From positions 62,001 through 126,000 of the forward strand of contig NZ_JAXQNN010000001.1 of NCBI RefSeq assembly GCF_034427455.1: DNA of 64,000 nucleotides, written 5' to 3'. Under the pieces are notes generated by a model that saw nothing but the letters and a program-made list of their open reading frames with translations, was not told the DNA's origin and searched no databases. This document shows positions 1 through 7,885 of the stretch, one piece after another. This DNA comes from Jeotgalibacillus haloalkalitolerans. Lineage in GTDB: Bacteria > Bacillota > Bacilli > Bacillales > Jeotgalibacillaceae. Numbering within the stretch: the first letter of the stretch is position 1; each line of letters opens with the position of its first letter. The translations under genes were made by a program, and so were the position numbers.

Positions 1-854
1 CCGACAATATAGGACGGTGCATTCTCCCGTGCACGTTCATCCGGCCCTTTGGCGGAGCGGTCGACCCATTTCAGCAGCTGCTTCTGGACAGGCTTTGTGC
101 CGAGCACCGGTGCGAAAAGGGACATGACGCGTGCGCCGCGGATCTGCGTTTCTGACAGCGGAATCCACGTCGTGATATTAGGAATTTTCGTTGTATAGTA
201 CGCAGTCGAGACGTCACCCCACGGAATCGCTGTGACCGGCTGCTGCCCCTTGCCGAAGTCGAGCGTCCGCTTTTTCGTGCCCATTGGAAACGGAACAATC
301 TTCCCGTCCTTCCGCTCAGCGCTGCCACCGGAAAGTCCCTCAATCATCGTTTTCGTTGTGCCGGGTGACATGCCTGCTAAAAAGGAAAATCCGAGTGAAA
401 GTGAGACTGCGTTTGGCATGAGCTCCTTCAGCTTATGTGCGGTGCAGTCAGTCGGGATCACGTCAAACCCGACGCCCGGGCACAGTACGATCCCTTTATC
501 AGCAGCGCGCTTTGACATTTCAGGAGCATGAATCATTTCAAATACGTCGATTTCCCCCGTGATATCAAGGTAGTGCGTGCCTGCAGCAAGACAGCCTTCG
601 ACCATCTGCCGGCTTGTCTTTGAAAAGGGGCCCGCGCAGTGTAAGACGAGTTCCATTCCTGCAAGCTTTTCGGCAACCGTTCCAGGGTCATCAAGTGAGA
701 ACACGCTTGACTCAAGTCCAAGTTCACCTGCAAGCCTGCTGATCGCCTCTTCGTTTCGTCCGGCAAGCACCGGGGTCATGCCGTCTTTTACTGCCTGACG
801 CGCAATCAGCTCGCCGGTGTAGCCATTTGCTCCGTAGATCATCCATGCTGACAT
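1..854 (-). CDS. Saccharopine dehydrogenase-like NADP-binding reductase (partial)
   Basis: The first 284 residues are read from the window; the C-terminus lies beyond base 1. The protein opens with MSAWMIYGANGYTGELIARQ, a Rossmann dinucleotide-binding motif (GANGYTG) of the saccharopine dehydrogenase/trans-acting enoyl reductase family. The body carries the family-typical CAGPFSKT and PGVGFDVIPTDC segments. A good ribosome site (AAAGGATG) lies about 10 nt upstream of the ATG. Members of this family are cytosolic NAD(P)-dependent oxidoreductases, and most are of unknown substrate. It is divergently placed from the DegV gene, with a 157-nt gap between them. The family is clear; the substrate cannot be inferred. 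Confidence 0.8.
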   Translation of the reverse strand, partial: MSAWMIYGANGYTGELIARQAVKDGMTPVLAGRNEEAISRLAGELGLESSVFSLDDPGTVAEKLAGMELVLHCAGPFSKTSRQMVEGCLAAGTHYLDITGEIDVFEMIHAPEMSKRAADKGIVLCPGVGFDVIPTDCTAHKLKELMPNAVSLSLGFSFLAGMSPGTTKTMIEGLSGGSAERKDGKIVPFPMGTKKRTLDFGKGQQPVTAIPWGDVSTAYYTTKIPNITTWIPLSETQIRGARVMSLFAPVLGTKPVQKQLLKWVDRSAKGPDERARENAPSYIV

Positions 855-1011
855 ACTGATTCATCCTTTCAGTCATTGAATTGTAGATAAGTATAGCAAA
901 CATTTCCTTTTCAAAGCCGTCACAAAGATAGTTGAAATATGCAACTAAATCCCTTTTCGCGCCTGAAATGGCTTACAATAGGGTTACATCAAGAGTTTAC
1001 TGGAGGTTCAT

Positions 1012-1875
1012 ATGATTAAAATAATGGCTGATTCGACGTGTGATCTGTCAAACGAGGTACTTGAAAAGTACGACATCAGCACGGCGCCACTGAAAATTAA
1101 CATTGACGGCAATTCCTATAAAGATAAAGTTGAAATCGATCCGGAGACATTTTTCAGAATGCTTGAGGATCTCTCGGATTTTCCGACAACCGGTGCACCG
1201 AGCCCTGCTGAGTACCTGTCGATTATGGAGGAAGCGGTTGAATCGGGTCATACGCATATTTTATGTATCTGTATGTCGAGCGGAACGAGCGGCTCCTATC
1301 AATCTGCTGAGCTTGCAAAAGACTACTTTTACGAGGAGCACCCGACCTCACCTGTGCATATTCAGATCATAGATTCAAAATGTATGAGTCACGGGAGCGG
1401 CTGGCTTCTTTTGAAAAGCGCGCTGCTGCGTGAAAGAGGCGCCTCATTTGAAGAGATCGTCGGCTTTAACGAACAGTATAAAACAAACGTGAAGCACTTT
1501 TTGTCAGTTGATGACCTGAACCACCTCATTAAAAGCGGACGGATCTCAAACGCGAGTGCAATGGTCGGCAAATTGCTCATGCTGAAGCCAGTTATGACGA
1601 TGAAGGACGGTAAGGGAGCGGTTGTTGCAAAAGAGCGCGGCCGTAAAAAGGTACTGAAGCATTACGTTGAGGAATTTAAAAAGCGGTATGACCCGGAGCA
1701 GACGGAATTTGTCATCATCGGTTATACGACAGATGCTTCTGTTGCAGAAAGCTTAAAGGTAAAAATGCAGGAGGAGACCGACTTTGCAGGCGAGATCTTC
1801 GTCATGCAGATGGGCGTTGCAGTCGGTACCCATGTTGGACCGGGCGGCATCTCGATGTTTTTTATGGAAAAATAA
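1012..1875 (+). CDS. DegV family fatty-acid-binding protein
   Basis: A 287-residue protein with DegV hallmarks: the N-terminal IMADSTCDLS motif, the FPTTGAPSPAEY segment, the SSGTSGSYQSA loop and a C-terminal VGTHVGPGGISMFF glycine-rich motif. DegV proteins bind a fatty acid in a deep pocket and, as FakB proteins, present it to the FakA kinase for phosphorylation and incorporation into phospholipid. The length is normal for the family (about 280). The site TGGAGG precedes the ATG. No fakA lies nearby, so the kinase partner would be encoded elsewhere. Which fatty acid is bound is not visible from sequence. Confidence 0.9.
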   Translation: MIKIMADSTCDLSNEVLEKYDISTAPLKINIDGNSYKDKVEIDPETFFRMLEDLSDFPTTGAPSPAEYLSIMEEAVESGHTHILCICMSSGTSGSYQSAELAKDYFYEEHPTSPVHIQIIDSKCMSHGSGWLLLKSALLRERGASFEEIVGFNEQYKTNVKHFLSVDDLNHLIKSGRISNASAMVGKLLMLKPVMTMKDGKGAVVAKERGRKKVLKHYVEEFKKRYDPEQTEFVIIGYTTDASVAESLKVKMQEETDFAGEIFVMQMGVAVGTHVGPGGISMFFMEK

Positions 1876-1901
1876 GATTCAGAAAATGTACAAAATTATG
1901 A

Positions 1902-1960
1902 AACCTCCGGGAGATTCTATTCGTAAAACGAAGTAGACGAAACCCCCGGAGGTTATTTTT
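1902..1960 (+). terminator. Hairpin that overlaps the next gene's Shine-Dalgarno site
   Basis: Left arm AACCTCCGGG (1902-1911) pairs with CCCGGAGGTT (1945-1954), followed by ATTTTT and then the ATG of the next gene at 1961. The right arm contains GGAGGT, which is the only good ribosome binding site for that gene. The element could end degV transcription, sequester the downstream SD, or both. Confidence 0.55.
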
Positions 1961-2581
1961 ATGCTCAATAAAATTCGCAATATCGATGCAGATACAGTCA
2001 CACCGTACATTTCAACAGCCGCCGTCCTGCTGATCCTCTCAGCATTCTTCTTCCCGGCCATCGCTGTTATGTTCATCCAGGATATGCTGTTCTTCTCCTA
2101 TGATCACTGGTCATTCCTGCGCCCATCCGAAGCATATATTGGCTTCGGCGCCGCCATGATCTGGGTCGCGATCGTGCTGCTGTCATTTCTGTTTACCAAA
2201 ATGCATTCAGAGCGAAAAGACACGATCTACAAATTCGCAGGCCTGCACGTTGTGATGATGGCACTCGCCGTACCGGTTTTTGCACTGTCCATTTATCACT
2301 ACGTCTTTTTAGATGAAAACGGTGTGACCGGCAACTCATTCTGGACGTTTTCAGAGGAGCATATTTCATGGGATGAGGTTGAGGAAGTAACGCGCCTTGT
2401 AGATGAAAGCAATAAAGCGGTTCTGTCCTATACGTTTTCGGATGGTGAAAAGTCGATTACCGTTCCTTACAACTCGCGTGAATACGAGACGAGACGTGCG
2501 ATTTTGAGCGCGGTTCAGATGTATGAGTGGGAAGTGACGGATATTTTTGAGGACGCGGGGACGGTGCCGATTACGTTTTGA
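1961..2581 (+). CDS. Hypothetical membrane protein
   Basis: A 206-residue protein not recognised as a named family. It has three hydrophobic stretches (about residues 17-45, 62-80 and 92-113), followed by a soluble, acidic C-terminal half of about 90 residues (from FSEEHISWDEVEEV onward). The arrangement suggests a small membrane-anchored protein with a cytoplasmic or extracytoplasmic tail. Its SD (GGAGGT at 1948-1953) lies in the right arm of a hairpin shared with the end of degV. Its stop codon overlaps the start of a repeat-encoded small ORF. No function is assigned. Confidence 0.6.
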   Translation: MLNKIRNIDADTVTPYISTAAVLLILSAFFFPAIAVMFIQDMLFFSYDHWSFLRPSEAYIGFGAAMIWVAIVLLSFLFTKMHSERKDTIYKFAGLHVVMMALAVPVFALSIYHYVFLDENGVTGNSFWTFSEEHISWDEVEEVTRLVDESNKAVLSYTFSDGEKSITVPYNSREYETRRAILSAVQMYEWEVTDIFEDAGTVPITF

Positions 2582-2727
2582 TGGTTGATGGGGGAGTGGT
2601 GGTTCAGGAGATTACAGGTGGTGTTCAGAAGATTATTGTAGGTGTTCAGGAGACTACCTGTGTGGTTCAGAACAAAATCACGTGTGTTCAGGAAATAATC
2701 GGGGTGGTTCCGGAGATCGTTATATAG
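2581..2727 (+). CDS. Possible small heptad-repeat ORF (48 aa)
   Basis: An ATG overlapping the preceding TGA (TGATG) opens a 48-codon frame that stays open through six copies of a 21-bp tandem repeat, ending at TAG. The product would be built of seven-residue units of the type (G/V)VQE-I-x-G, for example VQEITGG, VQKIIVG, VQETTCV. There is no independent ribosome site, so it would rely on translational coupling. Since the repeat length is a multiple of three, an open frame could be fortuitous. The complementary strand is also open (units such as NTYNNLL), so coding is uncertain. Confidence 0.25.
   Translation: MVDGGVVVQEITGGVQKIIVGVQETTCVVQNKITCVQEIIGVVPEIVI
2598..2722. repeat. Six tandem 21-bp repeats
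   Basis: The core GTKGTTCAG-type unit recurs with exact 21-nt spacing: the TTCAG/TTCCG cores start at 2603, 2624, 2645, 2666, 2687 and 2708. The copies diverge in their 3' halves (GAGATTACAG, AAGATTATTG, GAGACTACCT, AACAAAATCA, GAAATAATCG, GAGATCGTTA). The array follows directly on the stop of the 1961-2581 gene. It could be a slippage-prone coding minisatellite or an intergenic element. Confidence 0.85.
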
Positions 2728-2851
2728 ACCCATCACTCAAAACGAACTTACATTAAAATTGCTTTATGATAAAATGAATTAAATGGAAAATAACCAAATT
2801 GCTGTCACCGTGCCAGGGTTCCCGGAACGCCAACCAATAGGAGGAATACAA

Positions 2852-3202
2852 ATGAGGAAAACGCTTGATTTTATCCTGATCGCCGGCGCCATTGCTATCC
2901 TTTTGTTCGCAGACTTCGAGCGGTATATCAATCCTTGGTTCACAACCATCTGGATCACCATCGCCGTCTCCCTTTTAGTCCTCAACATCATGACAATACC
3001 ACACATCAGGAAACCATCTGCCATCATTTTACTCGTCATGACGCTCAGCACACTGGCCTTCATCAGCTGGGCACCGATCAATTTCGAACTGATCATTCAC
3101 GTCGTATTCGCTTTATCACCACTCGTTCCGATTATCAAAATGCTCACGGATCAACCAAAGGCGATGACCTATAAAAGTGTCAGCGCAGGAGAGCCTGTTT
3201 AA
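2852..3202 (+). CDS. Hypothetical four-TM membrane protein
   Basis: A 116-residue hydrophobic protein starting MRKTLDFILIAGAIAILL. The chosen ATG is preceded by AGGAGG with 8-nt spacing; an in-frame ATG at 2783 lacks a ribosome site. Hydrophobic segments cover about residues 5-22, 31-48, 56-74 and 78-97, leaving a short polar tail. It resembles the many small uncharacterised integral membrane proteins of Bacillales, and no conserved functional motif is seen. A hairpin with a T-run follows the stop. Confidence 0.6.
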   Translation: MRKTLDFILIAGAIAILLFADFERYINPWFTTIWITIAVSLLVLNIMTIPHIRKPSAIILLVMTLSTLAFISWAPINFELIIHVVFALSPLVPIIKMLTDQPKAMTYKSVSAGEPV

Positions 3203-3219
3203 AAGTTGCATACACCATT

Positions 3220-3267
3220 TAAAAGCGGATTTTCCTGTTTAGTTTAAAGGAAAATGCGTTTTTTTAT
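3220..3267 (+). terminator. Rho-independent terminator
   Basis: An imperfect stem, GCGGATTTTCC with GGAAAATGCG, is followed by a run of seven T, 20-65 nt downstream of the small membrane protein gene. Confidence 0.6.
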
Positions 3268-3301
3268 AGCGTAAATATAATCAGGGGGGGAGCCGCCTAT
3301 C

Positions 3302-3634
3302 ATGCCAAAATTATATACAGTCTTGGCCATCATGGTTTTACTAACTATTGCAGGATGTTCCGGCCCAACAAACAGCAATGAACATAATCATGATGAACTA
3401 GAAACAGAAACCGTCAGTTTTACAGGAACCATCAGGGAAATCAACGGGAAAACAGCAATCGTTTCCGCGGTATTATCTGAAGGTAACCCTGAAAGTAACG
3501 TGTTTGTTGACCTTTCCGTAAATCAGGATGAAACATTTCAGGTGGGAGATATCATTAAAGTAGAATACGATGGTGCCATCAACGAATCGAATCCGGCTCA
3601 AATTAATACGCTGTCTGTTGAACACGCAGAATAA
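3302..3634 (+). CDS. Small secreted lipoprotein, DUF3221-like
   Basis: A 110-residue protein with a lipoprotein signal peptide: MPKLYTVLAIMVLLTIAGCS, with lipobox IAGC and the acylated Cys at about residue 19. The mature part starts with a His/Glu-rich linker and then shows a small beta-rich domain (VSFTGTIREINGKTAIVSA and VGDIIKVEYDG) of the OB-like type found in DUF3221 lipoproteins. It is likely anchored on the outer face of the membrane. Its role is unknown. GGGGGGAG upstream of the ATG is an unusually G-rich ribosome site. It ends in a strong terminator shared with the convergent gene. Confidence 0.6.
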   Translation: MPKLYTVLAIMVLLTIAGCSGPTNSNEHNHDELETETVSFTGTIREINGKTAIVSAVLSEGNPESNVFVDLSVNQDETFQVGDIIKVEYDGAINESNPAQINTLSVEHAE

Positions 3635-3642
3635 GCACCAAA

Positions 3643-3675
3643 AAACGCCCGGGAACCGTTCCCCGGGCGTCATCT
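3643..3675. terminator. Bidirectional terminator
   Basis: Perfect stem CGCCCGGGAAC / GTTCCCCGGGCG between the lipoprotein gene and the convergent RQC-minor gene, with A-rich sequence on the left and T-containing sequence on the right. Confidence 0.75.
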
Positions 3676-3679
3676 TATT

Positions 3680-5095
3680 TCATATCTTCTCCTTAAACAA
3701 CTTCTTCACAGCCCTAACCACATACTTCTCCGGCCATTCCCCAAGCATGCCAAAAACAGCCGTCTCATGCAGCCCGAGCGTCCGCACCTTATTCGTCGGC
3801 TCACCCATTAAGGTCTGAGCCAGTAAATGCAGTGTCAGCGTAAGCTCGGTTTCATCTAAAAAAGCCTCTACACGCTCCACTTCAGCGCGCGTTACCTGAA
3901 AGCCTTCAACCTCAACCATCACATCATCCGGCTTCGGCTGGTTCGCCTCAAGAAGCACCGTCCATTCAGCAATCAGCTCATCTAGCGCCGCCTCAGAGAC
4001 CTCAAGAGTCTTCCATTCCTGCACCGCCTTCAGCACCTTCGTATCAGGCAGCACGACCTCAGACAGACTCATCAGCGTTGGCTCCACGCGCTCCTCAGGC
4101 AGCCGGACCGCCTTCAGCTGCTCATAGCACCCAACCACTTCAGGAGCCTCCACATCAAGCCGATCCTTTAACCAAATGAGCCGTTCAAGCTTCCCGCTAA
4201 AAGCATTCAGCCGAAGCTTCACATCCTGCACGTCACGCAGCGCCTCCACGACATTCATACTCTGCGCAGCAATCTCATTCAGCTGGCGTTCAATCGTCGC
4301 GATCCGTTTCACCGTGCGCTCCATAATAGGCTCTTCACGCAGCTCAATGCGCTCCTCGTCTACGTGATACTTCACCGCATACTCACACACCGGGCACGTG
4401 CACACAAGCGCCTCACCATCTACAGCAAGCTCTTTCTCATGCGTACACATCTCCCAGCGCCATTCAGCCGGAATATCACGGTAAGGCCGCATCACAATCT
4501 CCACGCGGTGCCGCCAGTACGCGATGTCCTCCGGATACTTCAACACAGCTAAAAGAGAAGACCTGTTCATCTTCTCAACAGCTTCCACCACATGATTCTT
4601 TTCTTTTGCAAGCTCTATAAAAGGATGGCGGCTGTACGCATCATAGATCTGATCCAGCCAGTACTCACGCTTCATCCGGTGAAGCTTCGCACAAAACGCA
4701 TAATCCTTCAGCACATACGACACATGATGATGCAGCCCCTCAGCTGACAGCCGGCTGTAGATCTTCCCGTAAAAATAACTCTCATCAATCGGAAGCCCGC
4801 GCTGCGCCGAATGCTCCTGCCATAAAAACATCTCAGGCCGCATCAGCTGAGGATACAGCTCCTCCTCACGCGTCACAGGAACCGGCATCCGCCAGCAGTC
4901 CGCATGCAGAAACTCCTTTATATCCTTAAGCTCTCTATAGGAAAACTGAGGCAGCGCACGATGGACCGCCTGCTGAAGACGGGACAGCACCGCACGCTCC
5001 TCCTTATGCCCAATTGAGCGGACATTCGCATACCTGCGCCCAACCGGCATAAACAATAATTTATCATAAGGTTCAATCTTAACCCCTGGTTTCAT
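3680..5095 (-). CDS. RQC-minor type DNA-binding protein
   Basis: A 471-residue protein whose last ~60 residues (LLAQTLMGEPTNKVRTLGLH ... FGMLGEWPEKYVVRAV) resemble the RQC winged-helix of RecQ helicases, but with no helicase core. This is the layout of the RQC-minor family of Bacillales. A central Cys/His cluster (MCTHEKEL followed by CTCPVCEYAVKYH) may bind zinc. The middle is a predicted alpha-helical/coiled segment (about residues 255-330). The start is placed at the ATG of MKPGVKIEP because AAGGAGTG lies 6 nt upstream; the GTG nine bases earlier sits inside that site. It is monocistronic. The role in nucleic-acid metabolism is presumed only from the winged helix. Confidence 0.65.
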   Translation of the reverse strand: MKPGVKIEPYDKLLFMPVGRRYANVRSIGHKEERAVLSRLQQAVHRALPQFSYRELKDIKEFLHADCWRMPVPVTREEELYPQLMRPEMFLWQEHSAQRGLPIDESYFYGKIYSRLSAEGLHHHVSYVLKDYAFCAKLHRMKREYWLDQIYDAYSRHPFIELAKEKNHVVEAVEKMNRSSLLAVLKYPEDIAYWRHRVEIVMRPYRDIPAEWRWEMCTHEKELAVDGEALVCTCPVCEYAVKYHVDEERIELREEPIMERTVKRIATIERQLNEIAAQSMNVVEALRDVQDVKLRLNAFSGKLERLIWLKDRLDVEAPEVVGCYEQLKAVRLPEERVEPTLMSLSEVVLPDTKVLKAVQEWKTLEVSEAALDELIAEWTVLLEANQPKPDDVMVEVEGFQVTRAEVERVEAFLDETELTLTLHLLAQTLMGEPTNKVRTLGLHETAVFGMLGEWPEKYVVRAVKKLFKEKI

Positions 5096-5234
5096 GTGGA
5101 ACACTCCTTACTTCTAACCCCTCAATTCATTATAAAGCCCATCACCGAAGGACTCTAATTTGGATAGTCTCGGAAGTTCCAGCGCAGCCCATTCATGTTA
5201 AACTAATACCATCACAACAACCCGGAGGACCATT

Positions 5235-5714
5235 ATGAAAATACAAATCATCACAGTCGGCAAACTCAAAGAAAAATACCTCAAACAGGGCATCGCCGAA
5301 TACACCAAACGCCTCAGCGCCTACTGCAACATTGAAGAAATCGAAGTCCCAGACGAAAAAGCACCCGAAAACCTGAGCGAAGCCGACATGCAAATCGTCA
5401 AACAAAAAGAAGGCGAGCGCATTCTCTCTAAAATAGGCGCAGACACCCACATCATCACCCTCGAAATTAACGGCAAACAGCTCACATCAGAGCAGCTGGC
5501 AAAGGAAATAGACAAGCTTGCGACCTATGGGAAAAGTAAAATTGCTTTTGTCATTGGGGGATCACTTGGACTCAGTGATGAAGTATTGAAGAGAAGTGAT
5601 TTTGGACTGTCATTTTCGAAGATGACGTTTCCGCATCAGTTGATGAAATTGGTTTTGGTGGAGCAGGTTTATCGGAGTTTTAGGATTAATAGGAATGAAC
5701 CGTATCATAAATAA
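5235..5714 (+). CDS. rlmH: 23S rRNA (pseudouridine-1915-N3)-methyltransferase RlmH
   Basis: A 159-residue protein, exactly the family length, with the SPOUT-fold signatures [15 protein letters not shown] at the N-terminus, [16 protein letters not shown] (SAM-binding knot) and a C-terminal [19 protein letters not shown]. RlmH methylates pseudouridine 1915 in helix 69 of 23S rRNA on assembled 70S ribosomes. The 3' end, GAACCGTATCATAAATAA, closely resembles the staphylococcal SCC attachment site at the end of the same gene, and probable defence genes follow directly. CCGGAGG precedes the ATG. Confidence 0.95.
   Translation: MKIQIITVGKLKEKYLKQGIAEYTKRLSAYCNIEEIEVPDEKAPENLSEADMQIVKQKEGERILSKIGADTHIITLEINGKQLTSEQLAKEIDKLATYGKSKIAFVIGGSLGLSDEVLKRSDFGLSFSKMTFPHQLMKLVLVEQVYRSFRINRNEPYHK
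5697..5714 (+). other. Possible SCC-like attachment site at the 3' end of rlmH
   Basis: GAACCGTATCATAAATAA matches the staphylococcal attB consensus (GAAGCATATCATAAATGA) at 14 of 18 positions, including the core TATCATAAAT. Because the sequence also encodes the conserved EPYHK end of RlmH, similarity is partly forced by the protein. A possible second, degenerate copy (TTACATAAATAAGAA) is at 9901-9915, on the far side of the defence genes. No recombinase is present. Confidence 0.35.
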
Positions 5715-5767
5715 TAAATTTTTATTTGAACTTTCTGAACTAATAAAAATTTATAAAATGAAAATTA

Positions 5768-5802
5768 CCATTTGGGTAAATGGAGGTATATTGTTATATA
5801 AT
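5768..5802 (+). promoter_or_regulatory. Putative promoter/operator of the AIPR gene
   Basis: The inverted repeat CCATTT-GGGT-AAATGG (5768-5783) lies where the -35 region would fall relative to TATAAT at 5797-5802. The coding start follows about 48 nt downstream. This layout would suit repression, but no regulator gene is adjacent. Confidence 0.35.
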
Positions 5803-5849
5803 AATTCATAGATAGACAATTTTTTACTGCATCGAAGGGAGAACAAAAT

Positions 5850-7661
5850 ATGGCTAAGGCAACCAAAGTGAATCATCCGATAATTTCAAGTTATTTGGAA
5901 GATTTCGCTAGAAATTATGGGATATCTAAAAACAAAGCAAAGGATGAACATGCTTTGTTTGAGAAATTTATTAACGATTTGATCCTTAAAGTATATGGTA
6001 ACGATGTTAATGCAAACTTTGAGAGTATGGAAACTGGAACTGCATTTGGTATTGATGGAGTAGCGATTTTTGTAAATGATAGGCTGATTGAAAGCGAAGA
6101 GGACTTTGACTATATTTGCGAGCACGCTAAAAAAATTGATGTTAACTTTATATTCACTCAAGCTAAAGTGAGCACAAATTTTGATAGAACGCAAATTCAA
6201 GACTTTTTTATGGGGGTATTAAGATTTTTTAACCTTGAAAAATGCGAGATTAATGAATTAAAAGATCAATGGGAAATCAGTAAATATATATATAATAAAA
6301 GTAATAAATTCAAAGAATTGCCAAGTATAGATTTATACTTTGCTACTTTATCGAATAATGAGATAGATTTCAAAGATATACACATGAAATCAACTTTAGA
6401 TAAAGGAATACACGATTTAATTAATAAAGTCATGTTTAATGATCAAAGAATCAGCTTCAAACCATTGGGTCTAAAAAAAATAATGGAACTTTATAGAAAA
6501 TTGGATAGTAATCTTGAAATAAAATTTAATTTGGATAAACAGCCTGTCCCTTATCCGATTGATCCTACAAAAAAAGTATCTTCTGGATATTATGGTCTGA
6601 TTAGGTTAGAAAGTCTATTTGATATTTTAACAGATAAAATAGATGGTGAAATAAAGCTAAAAAAGGGTATTTTTGAAGATAACATCAGAGATTATCTAGG
6701 TAGTGATGATAATATTGATGTGAATTCTAATATGACAAAGGAAATTACAGGAAGCAAGGCGCATCTTTTTGGTTTGTTAAATAATGGTATTACGATTATT
6801 GCTGACGATGTTAGTATAGTTACTACTGAGGCTACTTTAACAAACTACCAGATTGTTAATGGGTGTCAAACGAGTAATGTATTATTTGAATCTCGAGAAA
6901 ATATTAACGCTGAAAATATATATATTCCAATTAGATTAATTGGTACAACTGATGAGGAAACCAAGCATGCTATTATAAAGGCTACCAATAGTCAAACTTC
7001 CCTTAAGCCTGAACAGCTGGCGGCATTAAAGATCGAACAAAAAGATATCGAAGAATATTACAGGGTGAAACGAATCAGAAATAAATTTGATTTATATTAT
7101 GAGCGACGAACAGAGCAATATAGAAATGAAGAGATACAAAAAATCAAAATTATAAATATCCCTTTTCAAATTAAGGCTACTTCAGCTATGTTTTTAGATT
7201 TACCACATGAGGTATCTGGTCAATACGGTAAAGTTGAAAAGTCAACAAGAGGAAAAATGTTCCAAAGTTCTGATTACTTAAATGTCTATTATGTAAGTGG
7301 TTTAGCATGGTATAGAGTAGATGCATTTATAAGAAATACAGAAGAAGGTAAGCTGTTCAGAAGAGCAAGGTGGCATATAATGATGCTTTTCAAATATTTT
7401 ATCGAGTCTCAGTACCTTGACTACACTGATTTAGAAATTAATAAAAATGCTGAGTCCGTCTCAAACAAAATAGAAAAGATATTGTTAGATGATGCACAAT
7501 CAACTCAATTAATAGAACAAGCAGTAAATACAATCAAAGATTATCTAGAAGAAAATGGAATATCTGATATTTCAGAAGATAGAAAGCTGTTTGAACGTAA
7601 AGAAACAACAGAGGGCTTGAAGAGCTTTTTAGTGAAATCAAATGACAGAGTTACACAATAA
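5850..7661 (+). CDS. AIPR family (abortive phage infection) protein
   Basis: A 603-residue protein with the AIPR domain signatures: HLFGLLNNGITIIAD at about residue 305, TNYQIVNGCQTSNVLFES soon after, and ATNSQTSLKPEQLAALK near residue 385. AIPR proteins are linked to phage-resistance and restriction-type loci; their biochemical activity is not established. The gene is conspicuously more AT-rich than its neighbours (many AAA/AAT/TTA codons), which points to horizontal acquisition. It begins 135 nt after rlmH and faces the PD-(D/E)XK-DUF2075 gene across a shared terminator. GAAGGGAG lies upstream of the ATG. Confidence 0.8.
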   Translation: MAKATKVNHPIISSYLEDFARNYGISKNKAKDEHALFEKFINDLILKVYGNDVNANFESMETGTAFGIDGVAIFVNDRLIESEEDFDYICEHAKKIDVNFIFTQAKVSTNFDRTQIQDFFMGVLRFFNLEKCEINELKDQWEISKYIYNKSNKFKELPSIDLYFATLSNNEIDFKDIHMKSTLDKGIHDLINKVMFNDQRISFKPLGLKKIMELYRKLDSNLEIKFNLDKQPVPYPIDPTKKVSSGYYGLIRLESLFDILTDKIDGEIKLKKGIFEDNIRDYLGSDDNIDVNSNMTKEITGSKAHLFGLLNNGITIIADDVSIVTTEATLTNYQIVNGCQTSNVLFESRENINAENIYIPIRLIGTTDEETKHAIIKATNSQTSLKPEQLAALKIEQKDIEEYYRVKRIRNKFDLYYERRTEQYRNEEIQKIKIINIPFQIKATSAMFLDLPHEVSGQYGKVEKSTRGKMFQSSDYLNVYYVSGLAWYRVDAFIRNTEEGKLFRRARWHIMMLFKYFIESQYLDYTDLEINKNAESVSNKIEKILLDDAQSTQLIEQAVNTIKDYLEENGISDISEDRKLFERKETTEGLKSFLVKSNDRVTQ

Positions 7662-7833
7662 TAATTTATATTCTGTTTAATAACCCTAGTACTGTATAGA
7701 ATGAGTTAGGGTACAAAATGGTTAGCATGGCTCTTTTGTGAGAAAAAACCCTCACTTAGATGCTTCTCAGTTAGCTTTGTCACAAACGAATCATCTACAA
7801 TATAAAGTGTCATTATAGAATGTTAACATAAAT

Positions 7834-7885
7834 AAAAAGTCAAAGGGTCCTCATCATGTAAGGAGGACCCTTTGACTTTTTAATA
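7834..7885. terminator. Strong bidirectional terminator
   Basis: A perfect 19-bp stem, from AAAAAGTCAAAGGGTCCTC (7834-7852) to its complement (7863-7881), is flanked by A-run and T-run. It serves both the AIPR gene and the convergent helicase gene. The preceding 170 nt hold only a short unsupported ORF. Confidence 0.9.

Noticed and set aside
2598-2722. CRISPR-like array.
   Set aside because: The 21-bp units are directly tandem with no spacers and no cas genes are in the window.
2515-2736. A minus-strand ORF with NxLLNT repeats.
   Set aside because: It comes from the 21-bp repeats read in reverse and overlaps the end of a plus-strand gene; kept only as an alternative reading of the repeat.
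7700-7815. A short minus-strand ORF (about 34 codons) in the AIPR-helicase gap, considered as a remnant gene.
   Set aside because: No ribosome site, too short, no recognisable family.
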